Positions 57,369 through 64,000 of a stretch of 64,000 nt of DNA are shown here, piece by piece. The notes beneath the pieces were generated by a model. It saw only the letters and a program-made list of their open reading frames with translations, searched no databases and was not told the origin of the DNA. A program made the translations under genes and the position numbers. Each line of letters opens with the position of its first letter. The first letter of the stretch is position 1. This DNA is from Anaerolineales bacterium UBA5195 (GTDB lineage: Bacteria; Chloroflexota; Anaerolineae; Anaerolineales; Villigracilaceae). The stretch spans positions 47,664 to 111,663 of the forward strand of contig DHVZ01000027.1 in the NCBI GenBank assembly GCA_002412925.1, given 5' to 3'.

Positions 57369-58196
57369 CTAACAAGCTCCTGCCAGGACCCGCTCCAGCC
57401 ACTCTTCCACCAGCGCAGTAAACAGAAGATCCTGTTCAATTTGCAGGTTGTGTCCGGCTTTGTCAAGGATCACAAAAGAAGCCCGGGAATAGTTCTCAAT
57501 CAGCTGCCAATGGTCGCGATAGCCAACTATGGAATCTTGTCTGCCCATGACCATCAGAGTTGGCTGCGGGTAGGGTTTCTCGACCAGATCGACATCGACC
57601 GTGTAGGGGACATGCTGTCCTAAACTGTTCTCCAGGAAGGCGTAATCGGCTATTTTTAATCCTGGCAGGATGTCTTCACTAAATCTCTCCCAGACCCGCC
57701 GATTCTGAACCACATTGATTGCTTCAAAGGATTGCCGGTCTTCGATGGAAAGGCTGTTAAGAAAAGCTTCATCTTTTTCCAGAACCTGCAAAGCGGGCAA
57801 ATTATCTTTGAGGGTTTCTTGTTTGGCAACCGGACAGATTAACAGCAATCCATCGACCAGCGCTGTGCGCTCTTTGATAACCCCTCTTGCCAGATAGCCG
57901 CCATAGGATTCCCCGGCAACAGCGAAATGCTGGTCGGGAATGACCCCATCGATAAACTCAAGAACCACCTCGAGCATTTGATCCGTTCCGGTGATCCAGG
58001 GTTTTCCCGGGGTTTTGCCCATGCCGGGCAGGTCAAAATAGATCCGCTGCCAGGGTGTCTCGAGGGCTTGAAAGATGGGTTCCATGCAACCTTTCATCAG
58101 CCTGTGGTCTGGACTCCAACCATGGATCATGACAATTGGTTTTCCAGAGCCATGGATTTCGTAGTAGATCGGCACATCTCTGCTAGTGTATTCCAT
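57369..58196 (-). CDS. Alpha/beta hydrolase
   Basis: A 275-residue hydrolase. HGWSPDH marks the oxyanion hole, GESYGG the nucleophile Ser, GRQDSIVGY the acid and DKAGHNLQIEQ the catalytic His. Substrate unknown. The ATG at 58196 is preferred, with GGGAG upstream and the conserved start region after it. It lies downstream of the APH-like gene by 57 bp. Confidence 0.87.
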   Translation of the reverse strand: MEYTSRDVPIYYEIHGSGKPIVMIHGWSPDHRLMKGCMEPIFQALETPWQRIYFDLPGMGKTPGKPWITGTDQMLEVVLEFIDGVIPDQHFAVAGESYGGYLARGVIKERTALVDGLLLICPVAKQETLKDNLPALQVLEKDEAFLNSLSIEDRQSFEAINVVQNRRVWERFSEDILPGLKIADYAFLENSLGQHVPYTVDVDLVEKPYPQPTLMVMGRQDSIVGYRDHWQLIENYSRASFVILDKAGHNLQIEQDLLFTALVEEWLERVLAGAC

Positions 58197-58253
58197 ATCA
58201 AAAATCTCCCTGATAACTTTTCTGAACAATTATATGCAAAGTACGGCTATATC

Positions 58254-59087
58254 TCACAACCTTTCGATGTGTGGCTCGATGATTCCGGCGACTTTAATGG
58301 ACCACTGCATCATCTCTTCTGCGCCGATGCGCAGTGACCAACTCGCGTTTAGACAGGCATAAGCATAGGTGAATGCCAGCACACGCGACAGGTCGATTGC
58401 GAGCGTCTCTGCCAGGATGGCCGCACTGGTCAGCAGGCGGGTTTCGTTGTGGACGAGTTCAGGGATTGCTGGGTTGCAGAGTGTGTTGGCACAGTCGTAG
58501 GTGCGCTCGCCGAACACGCCTTTCGGATCGAAGGCGAGCCAGCCGCGCGCAGATTGCCGAATGTTGCGGTGATGGATATCGCCGTGCAGCACCCGCACCT
58601 CCCGCTGGTCAGCGAGCAATTGCTCACTGAGAGAGGCGCTTCGAACATAGATAGACTCAATGCCCGCTCGTCTGTCCGCCTCAGCTTTGTTGAATAACTC
58701 TCCAAACCAACGCTCAAGCCTGAACAAGCCAGCGTATGGGGCCTCCTGAGGAACACTATGAAGCTGTTTGATCACCTGCGCGATAACTCGTGTGGCCTTT
58801 TCGTCCTCCCCGCGCTCGACCAGCGTGACGAGTTCATCGCCTGCGGCGTATTCCATCAGGTGCGCCCCATCGTCATGCTGCAGAAGGCGCACCGCCCCAC
58901 AACCATCAAAATAGCGAAGCGCCACCGCTCCACGCTGCTCATCCGTCTCAGTCGGAGAGAACAGTTTGAGGACAACAGTCTCGGTGCTGTGAGTGACAGT
59001 GTAGATTTGACTGGTCACTGTCCGCGCGAGAAATTGCGGGTTTGAAAGATTCCAGGCTGTCAGGTAGTGATTCAGCTTTTTGTTCAT
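58254..59087 (-). CDS. APH(6)-like aminoglycoside/hydroxyurea phosphotransferase family protein
   Basis: A 277-residue kinase-like fold. The catalytic loop is LHGDIHHRNI (Asp and Asn) and the metal motif DPKGVFGERTYD, as in streptomycin 6-kinases and hydroxyurea phosphotransferases. Many chromosomal members have other small-molecule substrates, so resistance should not be assumed. The ATG at 59087 lies ten bases after the XdhC stop; an in-frame ATG upstream would overlap XdhC. Confidence 0.78.
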   Translation of the reverse strand: MNKKLNHYLTAWNLSNPQFLARTVTSQIYTVTHSTETVVLKLFSPTETDEQRGAVALRYFDGCGAVRLLQHDDGAHLMEYAAGDELVTLVERGEDEKATRVIAQVIKQLHSVPQEAPYAGLFRLERWFGELFNKAEADRRAGIESIYVRSASLSEQLLADQREVRVLHGDIHHRNIRQSARGWLAFDPKGVFGERTYDCANTLCNPAIPELVHNETRLLTSAAILAETLAIDLSRVLAFTYAYACLNASWSLRIGAEEMMQWSIKVAGIIEPHIERL

Positions 59088-59097
59088 CAGGGCTGAA

Positions 59098-59901
59098 CTA
59101 TGCACCACGTTTTGCCATCTGTTTTCCGTCTCCGCCATTCCTGAGCATGATGATTTCCGCGAGGATGCTGACAGCGATCTCTTCGGGAGTCTCGGCGTTC
59201 AGTTCCAGGCCCATCGGTGAATGGATCCGGGCGATTTTGGCATCGTCTACCCCGGCTGCTTTCAGCCCTTTGACTGTTTCAGCCCAGCGGCGGCGGGAGC
59301 CGATCACGCCGATATAGGCGGCGCGGGTTTCCAGAAGGTTGGGCAGCCCCGGTATGTCGGTCGAAGCGCCGCGGGTGGTCAGGATCAGATAGGTTTGCCG
59401 GTTGATGTTGACGTGTTTGGAAAGATCAGCCATCGGCACGGGATAAAACTCATCCGCCTCGGGGTTCATTTCTGGGGTACAAAATTCGGTCCGGTCGTCG
59501 GAAATGGCGACGTGGAATCCAAGCCATTTGGCAAGGTGAGCCACAGCTTTGCCGACGTGCCCTCCGCCAATGACAATGATTTTTTCGGGCGGCAAAATTG
59601 GTTCCACGAAGACCTCCACCTGCCCGCCGCAAACGCCAGGGTCGCCACGCGCCGGGTCAGACATGTTGTATTTGAGCAGACGGGGTTTCCCGTCTGTGAT
59701 GGCGACCCAGGCTTCGTCGAGCACCCGGTGTTCCAGTTCGCCGCCGCCGACCGTGCCGGTGAAGTCTCCGTTTTCAAAGACCAACATTTTGCTGCCGGCA
59801 TGGCGGGGAGTGGAGCCTTGAGACATGGTGATTGTGCAGAGCGCGGCGCTTTCCCCGCGTTCCAGGATTTCGGCGATCAGGCGATATAAATTTGCTTTCA
59901 T
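59098..59901 (-). CDS. xdhC: XdhC-family molybdenum-enzyme maturation factor
   Basis: A 267-residue XdhC/CoxI protein. The N-terminal XdhC domain (GSTPRHAGSKMLV; TVGGGELEHRVLDEAW) is followed by a Rossmann domain (IVIGGGHVGKAVAHLAKWLGF; GVIGSRRRWAETVKGL). XdhC binds molybdopterin and inserts the sulfurated cofactor into xanthine dehydrogenase. Its ATG overlaps the cyclase gene stop (ATGA). An xdh-type subunit opens the visible operon. Confidence 0.9.
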   Translation of the reverse strand: MKANLYRLIAEILERGESAALCTITMSQGSTPRHAGSKMLVFENGDFTGTVGGGELEHRVLDEAWVAITDGKPRLLKYNMSDPARGDPGVCGGQVEVFVEPILPPEKIIVIGGGHVGKAVAHLAKWLGFHVAISDDRTEFCTPEMNPEADEFYPVPMADLSKHVNINRQTYLILTTRGASTDIPGLPNLLETRAAYIGVIGSRRRWAETVKGLKAAGVDDAKIARIHSPMGLELNAETPEEIAVSILAEIIMLRNGGDGKQMAKRGA

Positions 59902-61886
59902 TTTTCTCCGTAGATCGGCGATAAGCTGCCAGTCGATACTTTGGCTGCTTCGACGGCGCTTTGTTCATGTTCGCGCGCCATGGCTTTATAGGCGGGATCC
60001 AGTTTGCGTCCCATCCAGGCAGCCACGGCAGCATGGTATTGGGCGCGGTTGCGATTGGGGATCAGGCTGTAAGCGACATCGCGAAGATATGAATTTTTGA
60101 AGATGTATTCCTGTTCTTCAGAAAATTTAGATCCGCTGCGTGGAAAGGCCAGCTCGGCCTGGACCAGTTGCCGCAGTCCATCTTGAATGAAACGTTCCAC
60201 CACAGGTTCCGGGATATTGACCATGGGAGTGGCGCCTGGCAAGGGCTTGGAGCGCGCTGCCGCCAAAACCGCCCCCACCCAGAACACCCGTCCCACAATC
60301 GAGGCCAGCAGCGCCACTGTTCGGGCCTCACGCGAGAGATTATCCATCCGGGCCTGCAGGGTGGCGCGTAAAGACTCGGGGATTTGAGCCAGCAGGCGGT
60401 TGTGGATCTCCTGTGAGTTGAGGTTATCGTCCAACAAACCGCCCTTCAGAAGGGTTTTGACGATTTCTTCGAGGAAGTAGGGATTGCCCTCGGCGTGGAG
60501 GGCGATTTCCTGTAATACAGGCGCCGGGGTCGATTGTAAGTCTGGGTAAGCCTGCCGCACCAATTCGGGAGTGATGGCCAGCGGCTCCACGCTGATCACG
60601 CGCGTCAGGTTATGCCACTGGGTCTGGTTTTTGAGAAATTCCGGACGGGCCGCCCCGATGATCAAGGTTTGGAGGGGCGGCTCGCTGGTACTGAGCATGA
60701 GAGCCAGCAAGTGGAGGCTCTCCCGATCGGCCCATTGCAGGTCATCGAACAATAACACCAGCCGTTTGTGCTTGCTCAGGCAGCGCAGCAATTCGCGAGT
60801 CAGGAAAAAAATGCGTTTCAGGTTGTCGCTTTCGCCGGGGTTGTTTTGCCTTGAAAGACCGATCATTTCACCAAGTACCTGGGTGATTTCTCCTTTTGTA
60901 TCTTGCGGTTCATATTCCCAGACGCTTTCGATCCCACGAGCCCATTTTTCGCTGGCGGCTGGCGTTGGATCGTCGTCGCGTACATCAAAACGATTCCTGA
61001 GCAGGGTGCGCCACAGGTAGTAGGGTATCCTGGAGGTCTGGGCCAGCCCGCGGGTCGAGATGATGTTGGTGTTTTCTCCGTTATCTTCGAGCAGGTTTCC
61101 GAACTCCATCATTAGCCGCGATTTTCCAATCCCCACGTCGCCGCTGACCAGCGCCATCTGCGGTTTCTGGGCTTCAAAAGCCTTTTCGTATAGAGATTTT
61201 AGCTTGGCGAGTTCTTCGTCCCGCCCGACCATGTTTGTGACCAGGCTGTCGGCGCTCTGGTAGCGGATACGTCCTTGTGAGATTAACCGCTCTTCAACGG
61301 CGTAGGGCTGGACCAACTCGGTTTTGCCTTTGGCCCTGGTCGGTTCCAGCCTTTTTACCCGAAAACTATTTCTCACCAGGCGGAGCGTGTTTTCACCAAT
61401 GGCGACTGTCCCGGCAGCGGCGATTTGCTCCAACCGGTTGGCGACATTAACCGTGTCTCCCAGAACCGTATATTCGTTGCGCGTTCCAACATAGCCTGCA
61501 AAAACTGGTCCGGTATTGATGCCCACGCGTAACTTCAACGTTTCTGCGCCCTGGATGGGGGTTAATTGGCAGAATTCGTCGAGGGCCTTGATCAAGGCCA
61601 GGCCGGCGGCGACTGCCTGCTCGGCGTCCTTGTCACCGGCAAAGGGCGCTCCCCAGATCGCCATGACGCCATCTCCGAGGTGCTTGTCGATATATCCGTC
61701 ATGGGTCTCGATGACTTTGTCAAGCCATTTCCAGAGTCCATTGATCAGGTCGCTGACGGTTTCATAATCGAGTTGTTCGGCCAGGGCTGTAAAGCCCTGC
61801 ACATCGGCGAACAGGACAGTGGCGAGACGGCGCTCTTCGGGGTAATGTTGGTTGAGTTTGGTCGGCATGGATACGTTTTCGGGCAT
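59898..61886 (-). CDS. Class III adenylate cyclase fused to AAA ATPase
   Basis: A 662-residue regulator. Residues 15-200 are a class III cyclase: FADVQGFTAL (metal Asp), KHLGDGVMAIWG (second metal Asp) and LGDTVNVANRLE (substrate Asp plus Asn/Arg). Residues 215-640 are a STAND/AAA domain with Walker A SGDVGIGKSRL and Walker B LVLLFDDLQWAD. No TPR region or DNA-binding domain follows. It may make cAMP under control of the ATPase module. The start codon shares one base with the pyrophosphatase stop (TAATG). Confidence 0.9.
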   Translation of the reverse strand: MPENVSMPTKLNQHYPEERRLATVLFADVQGFTALAEQLDYETVSDLINGLWKWLDKVIETHDGYIDKHLGDGVMAIWGAPFAGDKDAEQAVAAGLALIKALDEFCQLTPIQGAETLKLRVGINTGPVFAGYVGTRNEYTVLGDTVNVANRLEQIAAAGTVAIGENTLRLVRNSFRVKRLEPTRAKGKTELVQPYAVEERLISQGRIRYQSADSLVTNMVGRDEELAKLKSLYEKAFEAQKPQMALVSGDVGIGKSRLMMEFGNLLEDNGENTNIISTRGLAQTSRIPYYLWRTLLRNRFDVRDDDPTPAASEKWARGIESVWEYEPQDTKGEITQVLGEMIGLSRQNNPGESDNLKRIFFLTRELLRCLSKHKRLVLLFDDLQWADRESLHLLALMLSTSEPPLQTLIIGAARPEFLKNQTQWHNLTRVISVEPLAITPELVRQAYPDLQSTPAPVLQEIALHAEGNPYFLEEIVKTLLKGGLLDDNLNSQEIHNRLLAQIPESLRATLQARMDNLSREARTVALLASIVGRVFWVGAVLAAARSKPLPGATPMVNIPEPVVERFIQDGLRQLVQAELAFPRSGSKFSEEQEYIFKNSYLRDVAYSLIPNRNRAQYHAAVAAWMGRKLDPAYKAMAREHEQSAVEAAKVSTGSLSPIYGEK

Positions 61887-63235
61887 TATTTTTCCAACAG
61901 GCCAAGCAATGCTGGGAGTAATTGTTTCTTGCGTGAAACCACACCGGGCGCGTCGCGGGTGCCATCTGGCAGCCGGGGATAGGGTAGTTCGTCCAGAATG
62001 GGTTGGTTGGGCGTGGAAATCAGCAGCCGGCTGGAGCCGCGGACAATATCGGTGACCAGCAGGACAGTGAAATCCAGGCCGCGTTTGTCGCGTAAATCGT
62101 TGAGCGCATCTTTCAGCCCTTCGAGATGTTCGCCAATTTCGTGCAAATCGTTGACTTCGGCCTGCGCCACGGCAAACTTAAACCCACCGGCTTCATAAGG
62201 CTTGATGTCGGTGTTGACGATGTTGTTCGGTTCCTTGTTTGATAGCCCGGCCCCGGCAGATAGGACTTGTTTGCCGTAAGATTGGATACTTTCGCCCTTG
62301 AGCGGGCCACTGCCGATGAATGCCCAGCGTGCAAGGCGTTCAGCAGCCGTTTTATCGCGCGGAGTTGTTGTGGGTGATGTCAGGATTAAAGTGTCGGCTA
62401 ACAGCCCGGCCAGCAACATGCCAGCCAGGGGGGCTGGCATGGAAAGCCCGGCCTCGGCGGTCAGTTCAGAGACGAGCGTACTGGTCGAGCCGACCGTGTC
62501 GACTGTAAATTTGATCGGCTGGTGGGTATGGGGATTTCCCAGGCGGTGATGGTCGAGGATTTCAAGCAGTTCGGCCTCGTCAAGTGCGGCGATGGCCTGG
62601 CGCGGCTCGTTGTGGTCGACCAGGATGATTTTCAGGCGCGGAGGGTTGAGCACACCGCGCTGCTGGCAGAGACCCAAATAATGTCCGCTTTCGTTGACCA
62701 CAAAAAAGTCATTATATTCCTCGCGCAGGATGCGGTTGAGCGAATCCCGGATATGTGCGGTAGCCAGGAATTTTGGCACACCGGTATCCGCGGCGTCTTT
62801 AGAGGGGGCCGACATGATATCCACGATGCGCTGGTCGCTCATGTCCAGGCGCGGGCCGACAACCTGGCGGAAAAATTTGAACAGACTGAAGCCGTCGATC
62901 AATCCGTAAGGTTTGCCATCTTCCGAGACGATTGGGGCAATCCCGCCGGTGCGGCTGGCAAGCAGCCAGGCCTCGCTGAGGGGCGTCTCTGGTAAAACGG
63001 TGTCAAGTTGCCGGGTGACAGACTCGAAACGCGGCGAAGCGTCAGTCAGTAAGTAGGGCGCTTCCAGTTCCAGCCTTTTGAGGACCCAAAAGGTCTGTGG
63101 ATTGATTGCCCCGGCGCGCGAAGCGATGGTGTCCAGCCCATCGCGTTGGCGCAAGAGCCAGGCGTAGCCCATGGCCGCGGCGATGGAATCGGTATCCGGG
63201 TTGAGATGTCCGGTAACGTAAATTCGGTCGGTCAT
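61886..63235 (-). CDS. Mn-dependent inorganic pyrophosphatase (family II) with CBS domains
   Basis: A 449-residue DHH-type pyrophosphatase. Catalytic motifs are GHLNPDTDS, VDHNE, DHHRLGNP and SRKKQ. Between the first and second motifs (about 65-200) lies a pair of CBS domains (LPETPLSEAWLLASRTGGIAPIVSEDGKPYGLIDG; IRDSLNRILREEYNDFFVVNESGHYLGL), the arrangement of adenine-nucleotide-regulated family II enzymes. It hydrolyses PPi to two phosphates. It lies four bases after the xdh-type gene. Confidence 0.92.
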   Translation of the reverse strand: MTDRIYVTGHLNPDTDSIAAAMGYAWLLRQRDGLDTIASRAGAINPQTFWVLKRLELEAPYLLTDASPRFESVTRQLDTVLPETPLSEAWLLASRTGGIAPIVSEDGKPYGLIDGFSLFKFFRQVVGPRLDMSDQRIVDIMSAPSKDAADTGVPKFLATAHIRDSLNRILREEYNDFFVVNESGHYLGLCQQRGVLNPPRLKIILVDHNEPRQAIAALDEAELLEILDHHRLGNPHTHQPIKFTVDTVGSTSTLVSELTAEAGLSMPAPLAGMLLAGLLADTLILTSPTTTPRDKTAAERLARWAFIGSGPLKGESIQSYGKQVLSAGAGLSNKEPNNIVNTDIKPYEAGGFKFAVAQAEVNDLHEIGEHLEGLKDALNDLRDKRGLDFTVLLVTDIVRGSSRLLISTPNQPILDELPYPRLPDGTRDAPGVVSRKKQLLPALLGLLEK

Positions 63236-63239
63236 TGAG

Positions 63240-64000
63240 TTAATTCTCCCGCTTCACTTTCAACGCCTGCCAGACCCGCTCAGGCGTGACCGGGTTCACA
63301 TCCACATCCACACCCAACGCATCACGAACGGCATTGCCGACTGCCGGGGCGACCCCGTCCATCGGGATCTCGGCGACGGCCTTGACCCCAAAGGGATGGG
63401 TCGGCTCGAAGGTTTCGACGAAAATCACCTCCAGGGCGGGCATTTCATCCGCCTGGAAAATGTGATAATCGCGGAAATCCCGTTCGCGGGCATTGCCCTG
63501 CTCGTCATAGCGCATCTCCTCGCAGACAGCGTAACCCAGGGCCTGGGTCATGCCGCCCTCGATTTGGCCGGAGGCTGTTTGCGGGTTGATGATCATGCCC
63601 GAATCGACCGCCATGACCAGCTTGTCGACGGTCACGGCCCCGGTTTCGGCATCCACCGTTACCTCGGCAAATTGGGCGGCAAAGGGCGGCGGCGAGGAAG
63701 GCGAGACGTAACTGGCAACGCCCATGATCTGTTCCTGGTTGTTGCGGTGCAGCGAATCGAGGGCGATTTCGGTCAGGGTAACCGAGCGGCCATCAGGGGC
63801 GTGGGCCTGCTTATCGGCCAGACGAATCATCTCATACTCTGCCAGTCCGAGCAGGGCGGCGGCGCGTTTTTTTATTTTTACCGCCACAATTTCCGCAGCC
63901 CGGACTGCTGCTGTTCCTGAAATATAGGTTGTGCTCGAGGCATACGCACCCTTGTCAAAAGGGGTGAAATCAGTGTCGGACGAGTAGGTGATCATGTCTT
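63240..64000 (-). CDS. Xanthine-dehydrogenase-type molybdopterin-binding subunit, C-terminal part
   Basis: About 253 codons of the C-terminal end of a molybdenum hydroxylase large subunit; the N-terminal part lies beyond the window. An internal Met near 63995 is not the start. Visible motifs are FAAQFAEVTVDAETGAVTV, IEGGMTQALGYAVCEEM and GVKAVAEIPMDGVAPAVGNAVRDALG, in which the Glu is at the place of the catalytic Glu. The substrate (purine or other N-heterocycle) cannot be told. XdhC in the same operon supports the assignment. Confidence 0.88.
   Translation of the reverse strand, partial: DMITYSSDTDFTPFDKGAYASSTTYISGTAAVRAAEIVAVKIKKRAAALLGLAEYEMIRLADKQAHAPDGRSVTLTEIALDSLHRNNQEQIMGVASYVSPSSPPPFAAQFAEVTVDAETGAVTVDKLVMAVDSGMIINPQTASGQIEGGMTQALGYAVCEEMRYDEQGNARERDFRDYHIFQADEMPALEVIFVETFEPTHPFGVKAVAEIPMDGVAPAVGNAVRDALGVDVDVNPVTPERVWQALKVKREN

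Noticed and set aside
58254..59087. Antibiotic resistance gene
   Set aside because: The APH(6)-like family has many chromosomal members with other or unknown substrates, and no resistance context or mobile element is nearby.
1..64000. CRISPR array, prophage or known anti-phage island
   Set aside because: No regularly spaced repeats, cas genes, phage structural genes, integrase or recognised defence cassette were seen.

Overview
The window reads as a contiguous, gene-dense piece of a bacterial chromosome with moderate GC and about 66 protein genes. One gene runs off each end. It holds one tRNA, no rRNA, no CRISPR array, no prophage and only one decayed transposase fragment. I infer a Chloroflexota (Anaerolineae-like) host. 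The grounds are the gene repertoire: a DHH-CBS-CCA transferase fusion, an SPFH protein with a terminal helix-turn-helix, tandem DegV proteins, MreBCD next to a full MinCDE set, no outer-membrane or LPS genes, and many short palindromic repeats. This assignment rests on family recognition, not on a search.

Layout. 1-5.8 kb: LOG-family protein (partial), MazG-like pyrophosphohydrolase with an attenuator-like leader, DHH/CBS/CCA transferase fusion, DUF2726 protein, hemerythrin, inositol-phosphatase-like enzyme. 5.8-15.2 kb: a minus-strand accessory block with an NAD(P)-binding protein and GbsR-type regulator, a 7TM-PAS sensor, a GT-C-like membrane protein, a diguanylate cyclase, two EamA transporters, a dienelactone hydrolase, a VanZ-like protein and a 2-hydroxyacid dehydrogenase. 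15.3-26.4 kb: a giant SBP-PAS histidine kinase, a transposase remnant, an RluB-type pseudouridine synthase, a CBS-ACT protein, an M20 peptidase, a VTT membrane protein, a cyclophilin, uridine kinase and two DegV paralogues. 26.7-38.3 kb: a cell-shape and division supercluster (mreB-mreC-mreD-mrdA-minC-minD-minE-rodA), then gltX, with convergent glnS and tRNA-Gln(CUG) nearby. 38.4-44.3 kb: secF-secD, an RCK ion-channel-like protein, a SpoIIE/PP2C-type phosphatase, a methyltransferase, a YtxH-like protein and a membrane protein. 44.4-53.3 kb: a fatty-acid beta-oxidation cluster (TetR regulator, two acyl-CoA dehydrogenases, a YidE/AspT-type transporter, FadN-like, FadA-like, SCP2). 53.4-58.2 kb: a MerR regulator, TrmO, a membrane protein, the SPFH-HTH protein, a zinc-ribbon protein and a hydrolase. 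58.2-64 kb: a tightly overlapping operon of xanthine-dehydrogenase-like subunit, CBS-containing Mn pyrophosphatase, adenylate cyclase/AAA ATPase, XdhC and an APH-like kinase.

Genes working together. The mre-mrdA-min-rodA genes form the elongasome plus septum-placement module. The 44-53 kb cluster supplies nearly all beta-oxidation steps under a TetR repressor with a clear palindromic operator. The last operon pairs a molybdenum hydroxylase subunit with its maturation factor XdhC and with nucleotide and pyrophosphate enzymes.

Most notable signals: (1) seven start codons lie exactly 6-7 bases after a TATAAT-like box, which predicts leaderless mRNAs; (2) one of these is an unannotated 17-codon leader ORF followed by mutually exclusive terminator and antiterminator hairpins ahead of the MazG-like gene; (3) several short palindromic elements are inserted in frame inside protein genes; (4) a 21-bp perfect inverted repeat lies between two divergent promoters; (5) residue-level oddities occur in the hemerythrin, the channel-like protein and PBP2.
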